Origin: Chamaea fasciata
Taxonomy: Eukaryota; Chordata; Aves; Passeriformes; Sylviidae
NCBI GenBank assembly: GCA_029207755.1
Contig: JARCOQ010000007.1
Span: 40,071,656-40,135,655, forward strand
Direction of reading: 5' to 3'
DNA: 64,000 bases
The translations under genes were made by a program, and so were the position numbers. Under the pieces are notes generated by a model, which was given only the letters and a program-made list of their open reading frames with translations, was not told where the DNA came from and did no database searches. Below, piece after piece: positions 14,101 to 29,100 of this stretch; positions within the stretch are counted from its first letter, which is position 1; each line of letters starts with the position of its first letter.

Positions 14101-17100
14101 ATGCAAGTCGCAGAACTGAGTGGAAGTCATTTCCGAAAGCAAGGATATGAATATGACTGCCAGGCATCTCTGTAGAGGTCATGTGGAGTATGCAGATGTG
14201 CAGACCTTGTCAGCTTCCTAGGCAGTCCCTGTGAAGCAATTGGAAAAGAGGACTGGAGAACATCTTATGCCATCTGTCCCTGCATGCTGAATTTGCTGCT
14301 TCCTTCTCATCAGCAGTCTCGGTCTGTTTGTTTGAGGGCAGTGTGATGTGTTGAATCTATTCCCTGATGCTGAATTGGCATATGGAAAAGTGTTTTTCAT
14401 ACAGAAAGGCCATTGTGGTCTGTGCCTGGCTGCATAATAGTGTATACTGTAGCCAGCTAGTCTGTGGGTAGTTTTGTCCTCACTCTACCTACCAGCTTGA
14501 TATGGAAACTTCTCAGGGGAACAGTTTAATATTGCTGAAAGTTCTGCACATTATGGCAGCAATTGTATCTGAAAGACCTTGTGGATGAGTAGGCAGGTTG
14601 GAGAGAGTCAGATGGTGGCTTTGTACTTGCTGAGGATGTTAATGGTCTTTGGAGTTATTGGAACCTCTACTCCCTTCCTTCTCAGTGCAGTAGACTTCTA
14701 GAAATGCCCCTCTCAGATTGCTCTTAAACTCTCCTGGTTTGCACTGCAGCTGCTGAGTTTGGCTTTTTTTTTTTTTCTTTTTTTTTGCATAGTACATAAT
14801 GCCCTCTCAGAAACTGAAGACAGAAAAACCTGTCAGGCAGATTGTGTCTAAAGTTGGATTGAATCATCTGCTCGGTTCACACTTACCCTTCAGGAAAAAG
14901 AAAGTGGAAAGCATTTGCTCTAATAGGGATAAACAAGTCCTAGAGCAGAGAGGTGGGCTCTCAGTACAAAGAGCATGTTTAGAATCTGACCCTTCTGGGA
15001 TAATTCTTTTCTGGCAGTCAAAAACAGTGTGGAAAATGCATTCAGTGGCTCATAATACATTTTCTCTTGCTGCTGGTCTGTGCATTTATTCTGTTCTCAT
15101 GCCAGTCTCCAGCTTGACTTGAGTGGTGACTGTTACTCAGAGAAGGAACTATGCTGTGAAACTTTCTTTTTTTTTTAGCTTGTCTGGGTTTAAAATGGTG
15201 ACAGTTTTTCCTACTCAAGTCAAAAGTTACGTTGGCCAAGATTTAAGACATCTGCAGCCACATGAGCGCAACTGAGTCATTCTGCCTACCTAACACAAAG
15301 TTATCTGCAGCCTGTTGGCTTCTGTGTCACCATAACATGTGTCAGGGGAGAGAGGGCCAAACCTACTCCTTGTTCATCTCTCCTGGCTGTAGAAAGAATG
15401 GGGATCCTTCTATAATGCCAGGTCAGAACAGGTCTGCAGACCTCTAAGGTCTTGGTGTTACCAGCAGGCAATGATTCCTTTCTTGTGGCAAGACTTGCAG
15501 TGCTGGAAACAGTGGTGTCACTGCTGCTATGTCAGTGCTAGTGAACTGTTTTCAGGAAAGCCCTCAGAGAACGTTTTCCCCAAGGCTGCTGACACTGCTT
15601 CCATAAAACTGAGGCATAACATGGAATGAACATTTAGGAATTCCAAGTCTGGGGTTGGGCTTTGCACTGGAGAGCACCTTGCTAGTGGGAGGCAGTAGGC
15701 GGGAAAAGGGTGGGAAATTCTGGGAAAGGCTGGTACAATGGGGGTCGTGAGACAGTCTTAAAGAATCAGCATTTGGAATGGTGATGGGGCAGTGAGGAGG
15801 AGGCGGAGCAGTGAGGAGGACACAGGGCAGTGAGAACTGTGTAAGGAACCATTGTTGGGGAGGATTGCAAGGGTGAGCAAGAGAAAGACCAAGAGTCTGA
15901 CAGGTAGGTACTAGGCTATCTACCTGTGGGAGACCTGAGTTCTAGTCTGAGGCCTAAAAAGGGCTCCTTTTGGAGCCATAGGCAATAAACTTCCCTTTTC
16001 TGGACTCTGTAAAATAGAGGAGACACTGAGGTATCAAAATTGTTATTCTACATTACAAACAAACCATAGTAATTAGCTAAAGAATCAGGTGGTGCTGGAC
16101 CTTCAGATGTCCTGCTCCCAGCTACTAGTTCTGGTTTCCCTCATCTGGGTGGGCAAATGGCCACTTTCCCATTGGAAACAACCATTACCTGTTTTACAGA
16201 CGTTCAAACAGCTGTAGTTCTCAGAGAAGCTTTACTGAGCAACTGTGACATATGAAGTGCCCACAACTTTTCTCAGCCCTCACATATGCAAATTTGACAC
16301 ATTGTCTTGATTCTTAGAATGTTTTGCCTGTCTCTGCTGCCAAGTGTTGCTGCCAACTCTTACCTTCTGTCCAGCTTAGGAGCAGGGGCCCTTCTCTGTC
16401 TTTGAAATCATATGGATCACAGAGCGGCTGTAAAGCTGGTTTACTGACAGCATTAGGTACCAGAGCAGCATCTGTCTGTCTTCACAAGGCTGCTGTCCTC
16501 CTGGCTGGATGAGAAATAGAGGTGCACAAATGAGTGGTTAATGTTTATGCCCAGCTTTGAAGTGAAGAAGCAGAAGGACACTGCTGATCTGCCAGAATCC
16601 TGTGTCCTTCCACTGCAGCTTGTGTCACCTAGTGAGTGGAGTGCTCCAGAGGTGGAGATAGGATGACGCTGATTTAGGGTGTGTTAGCTGTTTTGCCATA
16701 GCCAAGTGTTGCAACGAGACAACTTTCAAGGCTGGAGGGCGCCTCCTTGCTGTGAGATCTGCAGTTTTTCTCCCCCATCCTTGGCTGCTGGCCCTGCTGA
16801 AGTTTCTAGCCTTCCTGAGTAAGTCTTGGTAAGGATTGGGTAGATTCTCCTGCCTAATGAGCATGTCACTCAACTTACTAGCCTCTCCTGTAACCTTCTG
16901 TCACATGATTTTGAAGTGGGGAGCATTGTCACAAGCAAGATTTGGGATCCCTTGCATCTTCATCTGTTGTCTGTACTATACAGCTGTGGAGTGAACTTTG
17001 CTTAATTATAGAATGGTTTGGGTTAGAAGGGCTCTTAAAAGATCTAGTTCTAAACTCCATGCCATGTGCAGGGACACTTTCCTTTAGACCTGGTCACTCA

Positions 17101-20100
17101 GAGCCCAGTCCAGCCTGGCCTTAAACGTTTTCATCTACACCTTTGGGCAACCTGTTCCAGTGCCTCACCATCCTCACAGTAAATTGTGATGTTGTCAGAG
17201 ATGGTGTGTGAAGGAAGTGTGATGCACCCTCCAGCTACCAATCTTGTGGCTCCTCATCGTGCTGTTTACTGCAACAGGTATCCAGTGTTCAGTGGAAGAC
17301 TGGGTTAGGTGCAGGATTGCTGAGTACTTAAAGGGAGCTAGGGGACTTCAGGGTTAGGAGAGTCCAGGGCTTCGTTCCCTCTGTCAAAGCTTTGCCTGCT
17401 AGACTGTACTTCTGTATCCTGTGTTGTTAGTTTCTGCTTTTAGCTGAGGCTCAGAGAGGAAAAGTAGGAAGGGGGAACTTGACATGTGTCTGTTTTTTCA
17501 GGATGTCAGGCATCTGTGCCTGAAAATCTGTTTTTAAACCCATGGCTCCATTTGGAGCCTATAGACATGTGAGCTGCAGTGGTGAAATCTGTCCCTTTCT
17601 CTCCACCCATCAGAATCACTGAAGCCTTGAAGAGAAACCAACTGCAAATGTAAATGACTTTCTGAGAAGAAAGTTATGCTGACTGTTACAGACCTCATCC
17701 ACCTGGTGAGGGTTTCTCAGTATCACCCAAGGTGAGAGTGTAGCCGTTGCAGAACTGCTGGTCCAGTGCACATGTGTATGTTCTTGCCTGCTGAACAAAG
17801 CTGTTGGGTTTTCTGCCCTTTTGAGAAAGCATTTAACCAACAAGAATTGCATGTGAGATGTAGCAGTGTCTGAATGGGGCTTGACCAGTATCACACCAAA
17901 AGTTTCATTCTCACCTTGGGTGATACTGAGAAACCTTCACCAGGTGGTTGATCCTTGTAACAGTTAATGTAAGTTCTCTTTCAGAAGTACAATTACTTTC
18001 ACAGTTTTTTTTCAGGCCTCAGTGATATCTTTTAAAATGCAAGACTCTTCCCATGCAGACACACACCACAGGTGTCTGAGGGTAGTGCTGTCTGTGCTTC
18101 ACCAATCAGCTCTGCTCCTACTTGTCTTCTGGCATTTCTTGGCTTGGAGAGAGTGTTATTTACTGGCTGTCAGGAAGAATGCTGACAGGCCCTTCTCTGG
18201 GAGGAAAACACACAGGTCAATTACACTGTTGTTAATTGAATCTCAGGTCATTGTTCAAGGTGTAATGCTGAGGCAGATGCTTTTCTAGTATTCTGACTTG
18301 GCTGGGGACAGAGGAGAAAATTGCAGTGCTAAAGATGGATCTGGCTGTGAGAGAGGGTTGAGGCTGTGAAGGAGTTGCAAGGCCTTTCAGTACCAGAAAT
18401 GTGCACAGCCCTTCCTCTAATTGCTTAGGTAAGAACCATCCTGAAACTACAGGGCTCTTCCTCCTGCTTCCATCCATGCTGAGGCCTGGATGTTGGTCTG
18501 CATTTCTTTCAGTAACTTATGTCTAGCCAGTCTGGCTCACTCTCCTGAGACTCTGCAGCCTTGTTCTGGACTGATGGTCCCAAGGATTTCTCTCTCTGCA
18601 TTTCTTCCCTTTCACAACCCAGCAGGAGAGTAGCAGGCTCTGAATGTGCTGCATTTTTATCCCCTTCTCAGGTCTGAATGTAGGTTGTTTCTACGCCTTG
18701 TCCACTCTGCTGAACCGCATGGTGATCCATCACTACCCAGTAAGTGCATCCAACCCTCATGGCCCTCTGTGATGTTTGCTGTTGTCCAGCGCTGGCTGCC
18801 AAAGGAGAGTCTGTGAGAAAGGCAGTGTCACAGCAATCCTGGCTGGCTCTAGCACAAGTTGGCTATTCCTTTTTTCCTTTACACCACCCCCTGCAAAAGC
18901 TGGTGAGCTCTAGAAAAGACTGCTCCTTTGTACCTTAAATGAAAGCATTTACTTCTGAGAAAATCTTCCAGCAATTTCCTCTCCTTGTTTTGTCTGTGAT
19001 TTCTACTGGGACATCTTTCCCAGGAGGCTGCCCATGCTCATGCTCTGGTGGCAGAAGAGTGGAGTGCCTCAGTACCTGAGCTATGGTACAGCTGTACTGC
19101 TAGTGTTGCATGCCACAGAGCTCCTTTCTGTGCTGCCTTGTAGTGAGTCCTAATATTTCCTAGTCAATCTGGTCCAAATCCTAACTTTGAGCAAGCTTCA
19201 TAGAGTTTATGCTAACTCCTCTGAGCGTATCTGCTCTCACTGGCCAGTGCACACCTTTTTCTCAGGGCTGGCTCAGACACAATTGCCAGACCACTTTTTT
19301 TTTTTTTTTTTTTCATGGACCAGAAAGCATTGGCTCAGAAAGTGGGCCTAAAATTGTTCCTGCAAAGGCTAGTTCTGGTTAGTGTGTTACTAGCAGAAAA
19401 TATGTATGAAGACTTACTTTGATGTCTCTGCCTGTCTGTGTTTTCTGCACTTTGCTTTTTGTTGGATATGAGTTAGCTCCCGCATTTGTGTGAGTGTGTA
19501 TGTGTCTCACTACAGGGGGAGGAGGTGAATGCTGGCAGGATTGGACTCACCATTGTACTGTCGGGGATGGCTGGGGCTCTGATCTCTGGCATCTGGTTGG
19601 ACAAAAGCAAAACCTACAAGTAAGTCCCTTGTTTGCCTCTGTGCCCTGGTGACTGTGCTCTTCCTCCATACTGTGCAAAGAGCAACCCTGTGCAATTGCA
19701 AGTTGGTAGTCTGGAGACTGAATCACTGGGAGGATTTGTAGGGAAAAAAAATAGGGTTCTTCAAAACCCAATTAGTCTAAAGTGAAGTTTGGAGCTGTGT
19801 GTTAGCTGGCACTGGGCCCATACAAGATCTGGTGTTGGTGGTCCCTAGGGAGGCTTACAGAGAAGATGAGATGGCCCAGTAACTGCTTCATCAGGGATGA
19901 GAGAGTTCTTGGCACAAGCAGAATCAAGACTGTACCAGACCATTTCTCAGCCCTTACAAATCAGCCTCTATGAATTTTTGTCCAGCTTAATGAAAGGCAC
20001 ATTGAATTCAGTGCCCAGAGGCATTGTGTTGATGCGTGTTGCTGTATTTAGGGCAGGCATAAGGGTTATTTGGGTTATGGGTAGATGATTCTGTGTTTGT

Positions 20101-23100
20101 TGCCCAGTAAGTTAGGAAGGCAGATCTGGCCAGCATACCTTGCCATCTGCAAAGGGACAGTTAAGAGTCTTTGCTTGTCCCACAGTTCCTAGTCCTCAGG
20201 AATTTGGATCTCACTGAAACATATCTCTCTGTAGGATATCCCAGGGGATACAGAGAGATTCTTGTGTCTTATACTGGGTCCAACTAGCTTTTTGGTTTCT
20301 CTGCTGGCTTTGAGAACTGTACTATAACCTGTTGTCTGAGCAGGTTGGCTGAGAGGGGGCTTTACTGGTAATGTACTGGTAATGACTTGAAAGGAATTTC
20401 AGAGTTTTATTCCTTGCAGTGGCTTTTCATCTGGGGGAGTCCTACTGCCATTATCCTACTTCATATCTTGGGACAGAAATGCACATTCTCACTGTAGACA
20501 GCTTAGATTAATCTGGCTAGCTGTGAGCTTGCAACTTCTGAAGTGGCCTCTGGCCTTAGCTCCCTGTAAAGTGCAGGGATCAGAAATAGAAAATTGGCTT
20601 CTCTAATAAGAAAGAACAGTAGGTGAGGACTCCTGGGACTGGCAGGTCATTTGTTGCTGTGTCTAGATGGTTGTGTGGCACTGAGTAGTTCTTATATGGG
20701 AGTCCTAGGAAATAGAAATACAACCGTTAGAACTGCACTGCTCACCATGCAATGTGACTTGTCTCTTTCCAGCCCAGGGCTAGTGGTAAGTAGCCTCAGC
20801 TGGCACTGCTAGACTGGATGATCTTCCTGGTTCTCCCTAAGTGAGGTTAGGTTGCAGCATGAAGGCTTGAAGAGCTTTGTGACTTACCATGCAGAGCTGG
20901 GACTTGAAATTCAGTAGAATGGGAGAGGGAGGAAAAACCATAAATCCCGTATTTGTTCCATGTCCCCTCCTTCCTTGGAGGGATCACGTAGGTAGGCAGA
21001 GCTGGGTAACAGTGCAGAAAAATAAGACTATGTAATCCATGGAGTTTATCCTACAGACCCCAGGGAATATTGGGAGATAGTTTTAGCTTTAGGAGAGGAA
21101 AAACCCTGCTAAGAATTTGTTCTCCATTACAGTCTACAAAATGGATTTCTGTGAAACTAGCACATTTTTTTTTCTGAGTGCTACATAGTCTTTATTTAGC
21201 CCCATTTAAAAGTCTATTTAAAAAAGCTGTCAAGATGCCAGATGTTCTAGGTGGGTACCCTCCCCCTTCCCTCTGTTGCTGAGATAGTATCAAGAATAAA
21301 ATGGTAAGTACATGAAAATCAGGAAGGAAAGATATCAAGCCTTTTTTTTTTTTTTTTTTAGCCAGCTTGGAGAGAGAGGGAAGCAAATGAATGGGATCCA
21401 GCTGTGATTAAGGGGAGCATGGGAAGGTTAATAACAGGAGGAATTGCAGAGCTCTACATGCATGTTTGATCTTTACTGTACCATCAGCAGTTCCTTGAAA
21501 GGGTGAGGCTGTGCTAAGTCAGGCTTTCCCCATATCTCATGCTCGGGCACCAAATGGCCTTGCACTCTTGCTTTTGTTTGACAGGCAAGTCCCTGCAGCA
21601 GCCCCTGCACTGTTCTTGTTTTTGAAATAACAGGTGCAAATTTGGTCCATTCAAATAAACACGAGTTATGTAGTGACACGAGAGCAGTGCAAGAACTGGG
21701 GTTGTCTTTGGTGGTATGGCTTGTTGAGAACAGCCCATCTCTTTGAATCATAGAATCAGAAGACTCTTAAAGTTTTGACATCAAGTTCCTGGCTCAGAGG
21801 ACGGATGAGGTTGTGACACCTGGAGACTGCTGGGTGTATTGGTATTTGTAGGGTAGTCTGGCTCAGAAGGAGGTGTTTGGGGACTGAATGAATAATTTCT
21901 CTTTGGCTAAGCTTTTCTTTTAAGTGCAGTATTCACATAGCCTCAGGTCAAGCTGGTTGCAGTCAGCACTCACCACTTTCATTGCTGCATCTCTCTTAGG
22001 CAAGATGTCAGAAATATCCATCTCTCTCTCCATTGACTAGGCAGAAGACCCCAAGTGGTGTTTTAGGTCTGTACAGATGCAAAGTACAAAAATTTGGGGG
22101 AGGGAGAAAAGATAGTGGAGGATGGGGCACTTGGGCTTCTTCCACTGAAAGGTGAGTGCTCTCTCAGCCTAGCCTGACCTGCAATTTGGGCCTTCTTATT
22201 ATTGCCCGTTTTACACAAGGTTAGTCCTCGTGTAGTGGATGTGTCTTCACCCTCTCCCGCCATATGTCTTATTTATATAATTTACCAAGATTGTCCTTTC
22301 TTCTGACCTTCATACAGGAAGAAAGTGGCATAAAACTGAATGCCAAAGGATAAGGGCATAGTGAAAACCAAAGCAGTCTTCTCCAATTCATCCCTTTCTC
22401 CAGCATCTGATACCTCCGTGTCTTCAGCTATGAGATCTTCTGGGAGCATAGGAACAAGGCCTTTGTTCAGGCTTGTGTGCGGCCTGGAATGTGCTGTCCT
22501 CATGGCAAAGCCTGTGGAGGCCATCTGTCATCCTCGTCCATACAGCAGAGCATGCTGGAGCTGCACACAACATCCCTGTGAGCAGCTATAACTGTTGTAT
22601 GTGGCTGTGCCCCTCATCCCACCTCCTGCTCCCAGCTTGTTCATTTGTTGCTTCAGATGTTGCTTGACTCTAGTGTTTTTGCAGCTGCAATCCCCTCTGA
22701 GTCTTGTCCTGTCACTTTTGCTTTCCTCATCCAAGTGACCTTGTGGACAAGGCTGGGCTGGGCCATACCCATTCCTTACTCTGAGGCTTCTTTTGGAGCT
22801 GACTGAACAGCAGGAGGTTCTCCATTTCAGCCCTGTTCCCTGCTGGTTCTGGCCCTGTCTGGCTTTTTTTCCCCAAGGTCTCTTTTTTCTCACAGCCCCT
22901 TGTGTGAGCTCTTTAATCTGTCTCTTCAGAAGGTTTGGGAATGTGACTGGAAGGGCAGATGAATGTCAGGGCTGGTTAGGTTCATCTAAGTGACAAGCGT
23001 GTCAGGTCCTTCACAGATCTCCCTCTGGCTGTGCCACAGAGACTTGGCACTGGTGCCTTTGTAGCAATACTTCCACATGGGTGCAGCAGGCTTCCTTTCC

Positions 23101-26100
23101 ACACCCCAGATCACAGGGTTGGGTTAACCTCAGTTTTTCTAAGGTAATGCAGCAGGATGCCTAATTTCCAGCCTGTATTCACTGCACTAATCAGCCTGTC
23201 AATTAGACAGTCTCGGTTCCCTGTTCCACGCAATGAAAATTGTCAGTCCCTGTAGAGTCATAGGAGTAGGTTGCTAAAAACACCAGAATGCAGTGCTGAT
23301 GTGCTCTGAGAATCTGCTTCTCCTTCGTGCTTTTCTCACTCCTGTGAGATTTATGGCTATGATAAGAAGCTTATTAAGCTAAAACTGGGCATTTTTCCAT
23401 GCCTCGTTGCCTGTAGGGCCACAGAGCATTCTTGTCCTCTGGTGAACAGGGTGTCAAAGGCCACTTCCTGAGAACACTCTGCCTCTGTGTCTTTCCCCAT
23501 GGATTTTTGTTTCCCTACGCACCAGTGTCTACCAATATCTCAGTTAACCCTCTTCGCAATTTTGGATCTTTCGTGGACTGCTGAGCACTAAATCTCTGTT
23601 TCTCATCATCAGTGGTATGCTCAGGGGAGCAGGGTTTTGCTGAAGTCTGGTTCAGGAGAAGTCTGCTTGTGTGCTTAAGGCTGTTTCCTGCAACAAGATT
23701 TGCATTCACTGCTGTCTGTTCAGTTCCTGTGAGGGGTCTCCTGTGGTGAGCAGGCAGCAGCTCGTGGCTTCATGGTGCTTCCTGGTCTGTGATTCCCACA
23801 ACACTCAGGCCTGTAGTCTTGTTCTTCCACAAAGGTTTGTTGATTAATTTTGTCTTTCTGCAGCCTAATGATTCAGGGATGTCAGTGAGGAAAACTTGCA
23901 AGTTGAGGTACCCATGGCAGGATCAGTCTTCTCCATTTTGTCCTCTACATAGTTCTGCAGTTTCAGTGAAGAGCACCTTCAAGAGTTTTCGGGCAGCTAT
24001 GAGTCTGCCTGCTCTATTTCTCAGTGGGGCACAGTATGTTCTGGGAACTCCTTTCTTGCAGCTTGACTAATGACATAGCATCAATGTGAAACAAAGTCTT
24101 GACCACATCTGGTCACTATCTTATTCTTCACCTTTGCCTCGAGGTGAGCGGTGAAGTGCAACACTTGGCAAATGTCATGACACTGAATAAGATACAAATC
24201 ATTTGGAATACCTGAACCATAAGCCAAGAAAACTGAGTGAGATTTTTTGTGACTATCCTGAGACCTCTGCAATGAGCTCTAAACTGGCTGTGGTGAGAAA
24301 AAAATTATAAAACTCTCCATGGGCTGAATGTCCCTGCTGGCAGTGACTAAACTTCCAAGGGCTGCAGTCACCTTTTAGAGGCCTGCACAGTATTTTAGCA
24401 CGGACTGCTATGTAGTTTGGAGACTTCTGTTCATGAAAGGAGCTCCCCGTTCAAACTTGGTTCATGTAGCCCAAGTACAGAACTGTAATTCTAGCTTTGA
24501 GCTCCTTTCCTAATCATTTCTTTCCTCCATGGTTGATTGTCAAGGTACAGGAGGCATAAGAACTCATGGGACATACCTGAGGAACCTGTATTGAACAGAA
24601 AAAGGCTTTTACTTGCATCTCTTTCACTCTCTAGGACTGCTCTCTGTTCAGTCAGCCTTTCAGCTCTGCTCCTTCTGCAGCCTCCAGGCTTTGTGCCAAG
24701 CATGTAGCAACTCTCTGCAATGGATTATAACAGAAGTAAGCAGTCCCTTTATGCTGCCTTCACAGATGAATTTATCCCTCAGTGAAAACTTTGGAAAGAC
24801 CTTACTCTAGAAATGATACAGCACTGGAGGTTAAGGGATTTAACTACTCCTTTGATACACAACAAAATTACACGCCACAGAATGTTGTTTAGCCTTTCAA
24901 TATATTAAATGAGCCTGGTGAACCTTGTAAGTAGGGATCAATAGCTGAAGCTTGAAATTAGCTTCTCAGGCCTATATTTGGATAAGAATTGACATATGGG
25001 CATGAGCCCCACTGACTGCAGTCATTGCAGCAGTGGGGGAGGACAGAACCTTAGCTGGAACAGTCTGGATTTATCTGTAGTAATTCAGTGTACTGGAAAC
25101 ATTTTCTTACACATTGTAATACTTACTGCCTAGTTGGGTTGGATTTCTGACAATGATCATTTGCATTAAAAAGGAAAAGTGAAAATAGTTTGAGATTTAG
25201 TTTCTTCAGGAGAATTCTAAGAACTGATATCAAACACATTCTTTAATAGATTAAGACTTCAATTTGGGAGAAAGTACACAAGTAGCTTGTGGTAATACAT
25301 GTTACTTCTTCCTAAAAGACAATGATCAAAAGGTTTTATTAACTCTGGCAACTGTTCTGCTTTCAAAATCCTAGTGGAACGTCAGTGGGGTAAAGTGTTT
25401 ACCTTTCCCTCCTTTTCCTCCTCAAAACTATGTGCTGTGAAGACCTACTACTGCCTCTTGTACTAGAAAGAGCCTTGGTTTTTTCAAATGTCGAACGGTT
25501 TTCTTGGTGTGTAGTCAAGGATGACAATTGCTAAATGTTGCGGTAAAAGCTGTCTGGGGCTGCTGCCTGTGTCTCGCAGTACTAAGTCCACTAATGATTC
25601 ATGTGTGGCCTGGCTGCAGGTTTGGCCGCTCCCAGGATCTGACTGGCATACTTCCTGAGCACAGGGTGTCTTTGTCTTCTCTGCACAGAGAGAAGAGCTT
25701 GTGGCTCAGCTGCTATTGGCTGTGGAACTACCACTGTCCCTGCTAAATGCTCACATGCTTGAGGGTGAGGCTGTGAGGGGAACCTGGCTTGCATGTCACC
25801 TCTCCAAATACAACAGGTAGTTTAAACAACAGAAAGGAGCAGCAATAAAAGCTGTTTCAGACAGCACTGAAAAATATAGGCCCATAAGACTCTAGCAGTG
25901 CTGACATCTCTTTCCTTTACATTCCTGCTTGAGAATGCTTGATCTCCTTGGCTCCTGCTTATAAGTAAGCATAGTCAACTCACTATAGTACAGAGGATGC
26001 CCAAAGAAAGATTAATGATCTCTTTAACAGGCATTTGTTCTCCCCCTCAAGTGGCACGTACCGTATATGACCAGGCGCCTGTCAACCTGCGGTAGGATCT

Positions 26101-29100
26101 TTCTTCTTCTGCTGCAGTGCTCAGTGTGCAGACCCTTCCATGCTCTCTGTCAGTCCAGTTCCTCTGTCTGGGTATGAGTGTCAAGAGACTGTGCAACCTT
26201 GAAATGTTGGTGGTTTTTTACACATGTGCTATGAGCTGTGCTAAGATCTGTGGGCAAAAAGGAAGACTGGATTAAATAAAACCCTGGTTGTTTTTTCTTG
26301 CAGGCAAACAACGCTAGTTGTCTATATCATGTCTCTGGTGGGAATGATAGTCTATACCTTCACTCTGAGCCTGGGCCACCTCTGGGTGGTCTTTGTGACT
26401 GCTGGGTTGCTGGGGTAAGTTCATGTGCAGGCTGCTTTCCTCAGCATGTGAACTATTAGTGGATGGGCAGGGAGGCAGAACTCCTGCTGTGAGTGGGACT
26501 CGGGAGAGCCATAGCATCTGAATGCCTCCTGCTTGGTTTAAGGACAAAATTATCTGCCCTTCCCAACTCTCACTTGTATGTGTTTCCTTAGAATCACAGG
26601 CATTATCATGACCCTGCTCAGCTGCAGCCACTTAATTGTTCCAGGTAATCAAGTGGAAGCTTTTGGAAAGCAGGTGGTACCCACAGGCCTATAGATGATC
26701 AGTGGACAAGAGTAAAAAGCATGTGGGCTGGCATGGCTGTTTGACTGTGCTGGGGGTGATGCCCCTTAGAGTTATGGTCTATATTATACCTCTTTAGTCT
26801 TCCTCCTGGCAGTTGCTGAGTCTTCCTTTCTGCGTACTTCATTACAGGTTTTTCATGACAGGATACCTTCCCCTGGGCTTTGAGTTTGCTGCAGAGTTGA
26901 CATACCCAGAATCAGAAGGAACATCATCAGGGCTCCTTAATGTCTCAGCACAGGTAGGTGTGCTGTCTTCCATTTGCTTGCCTCTTTTTTTATAAAAAGA
27001 ATTAATTGTAGTTCCAAACCTTGAGTCTTATTTCTTGTCCATTATTGGTGTAATGTAGTGCAGAGCTAAGCACCCTGGGACTTGGCTTTTTGAATGATGT
27101 TCCTCATGGCATTTCTGTAGTGGCACTCATTCTGCTTCTGTTTAAGAAAATACTTCAGGGTGCCAGTCATCCTTGCCTTTTCCAACATAGCTTCTAACAG
27201 TCCTGGCTTGTTTCCAGTGAGAGGTGATATTCCAGCCATTGTCTGTCATTCCGTTAGCTGTAAGGAGGTGCCTCTGGATGTGTTTATCACCAAATTTTAG
27301 CTTCACTAGGCCAACTGTTTGACTGGCCTGTATGCTCTGATAATTTGGTAAAGATTGGAAAGAGTTTGAACTGCTTTATAATAACAGTACAGCTTGACAT
27401 TACCTTTGTTTTTTTGTAGATTTTTGGTATTGCCTTCACCATTGGCCAAGGGCAAATCATGGATCGCTTTGGGACAAAGGCAGGAAACCTCTTGCTTTGT
27501 TCTGTCCTGTTCCTGGGGACCGTTATGACAGGTAATTAAAATTTTCAGTGTTCTTCTGCTCAGCCTTTGCTTTGGGCTTGGCATATTAATTGAAGGCTTT
27601 TGTGTGCAGTGCTTGCAGGAAAGGGCAGAACCCACACAACAGTCCCATAGCAATGCTGTTCCTCTTTAAGCATCTGGTCTATGTTACAAAGAAGAGCCAA
27701 GGCTTTTTGCCCTGGCTCTGGCTGGGGTCTCAAAGTTGCACCTTCTACATACTGCAATAGAGAATCTCTATCCTGCCTGTTTCAGAGGTGTTCTCAGCCT
27801 TGTGCAGGAGAATGGTTTCTCTTACTCATTGTAATGTGTTTCTGTCTCTTCTGGGGCTTCTGCTGCTCATTTGGGTCCTGGGGAAAATGACTTGGGCACT
27901 GCAGAGTGACTTGACAGCCTTTGCATCTCTCTTCTTCCCTCTGTTCCAGCATTCATTAAGGCTGATCTCCGAAGACAACAGGCCAATTTGGAAAATGAAC
28001 AGACAGTGAGTAAACCCTCCTTCAATTCCTGCTGTGCCCCTGCTATTAGCTCAGGACAACACCCAGCTTCTCTTCTTTCTAGGAAAGGGGGTGGTTTATG
28101 GGGAAGCTCCTTGTTGGCATTTTCAAACTGGGTGTAATCCCAGCTCTGCCAGCTGCTGAGGCCTCTGTTTGCTCAGTGTTAATGTCATGCAGAATCTGTA
28201 GGCTCTGGTCCTCTGGGGTTCTGCAGGGCTTCACACCTCTTCATACCAGCTAGGGCCAGATATAGGGCAGTACTGTGCTCACTTCTCTCCCTTGACAATG
28301 TGTTGAGGCCTTCAGTGCTCTGCTCTTTTAGTGCTGAGTAACTATTATTCTAGGCCCCTAGGCTGGCAGGTTTTTCCCCTTGCTCCTTGCCATCAGCTGC
28401 CAAGTGGGGTTCAGTGTATGTAACTGGAGGAAGCTGAAGTGACAAAGCCTAAGTGAGGGCTTGAGCAACCTGGCTGCTCACACTTTGCATGGTGCTGCTG
28501 ACAAATCTGCCAGTTCATACTTGCACACCAGAGCTCAGCATGTGATGTCCCTGTGGCATACTGTGCAATAAATGCAGCTGTTTGCACATGGGAGAAAGCC
28601 TCTGGTGAACCAATTGCAATGGATACTGTCAGAAGCTCTCCCTGCAGGAAAAGGGAGGGGACTGGTTGCTTGAGGCTATTTTCCATATTGCTCTGGGCTC
28701 CTCTTGTAGGATGTAAGCAGAGATATCCACTCAACGTTCAGGCAACCATCAGCAACCATGACTAGCAAAGTGTGAAAATCTCAGTTCTCTGCTGTCTTGA
28801 GTCAGCTCTATTCAAAAGGCAGTGCTGCCCTCCTCCAGTGCTGGGGGCACTGTTAGTTAAATTCATAACACGTATATGGAAGGCCCAGGACAGGCCCTGA
28901 GGACCTTTGGCAGTGAAGGTGATGCCTTCTAGTAGTAAGATCCTTTCCCTTTGTCAGACATTTCTCTCATCAGATGAATTGCACACTTTTGTGTAAGCCA
29001 TTTTTAGTATAAATCTTTTTCAGTCTAAATACCAATGTAAGAGGTTGCTGCTGCATGGGGAAGAGCATTGCAACCAGAGCAAAGGTGGTGCAATGACATT

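Larger units (their letters stand above)
13746..18671 (+). other. FLVCR2: FLVCR2 intron 3 (4.9 kb)
   Basis: Holds a 19-bp minisatellite (15786-15841), a minus-strand CR1 tail (about 17005-17185) and a large inverted repeat (17648-18004), each listed separately. Nothing coding was seen. Confidence 0.7.

Noticed and set aside
26592..26645. Possible extra FLVCR2 exon around an intron-6 sequence after CCTTAG
   Set aside because: No donor in phase, and exons 6 and 7 already join perfectly in frame through a conserved protein segment.
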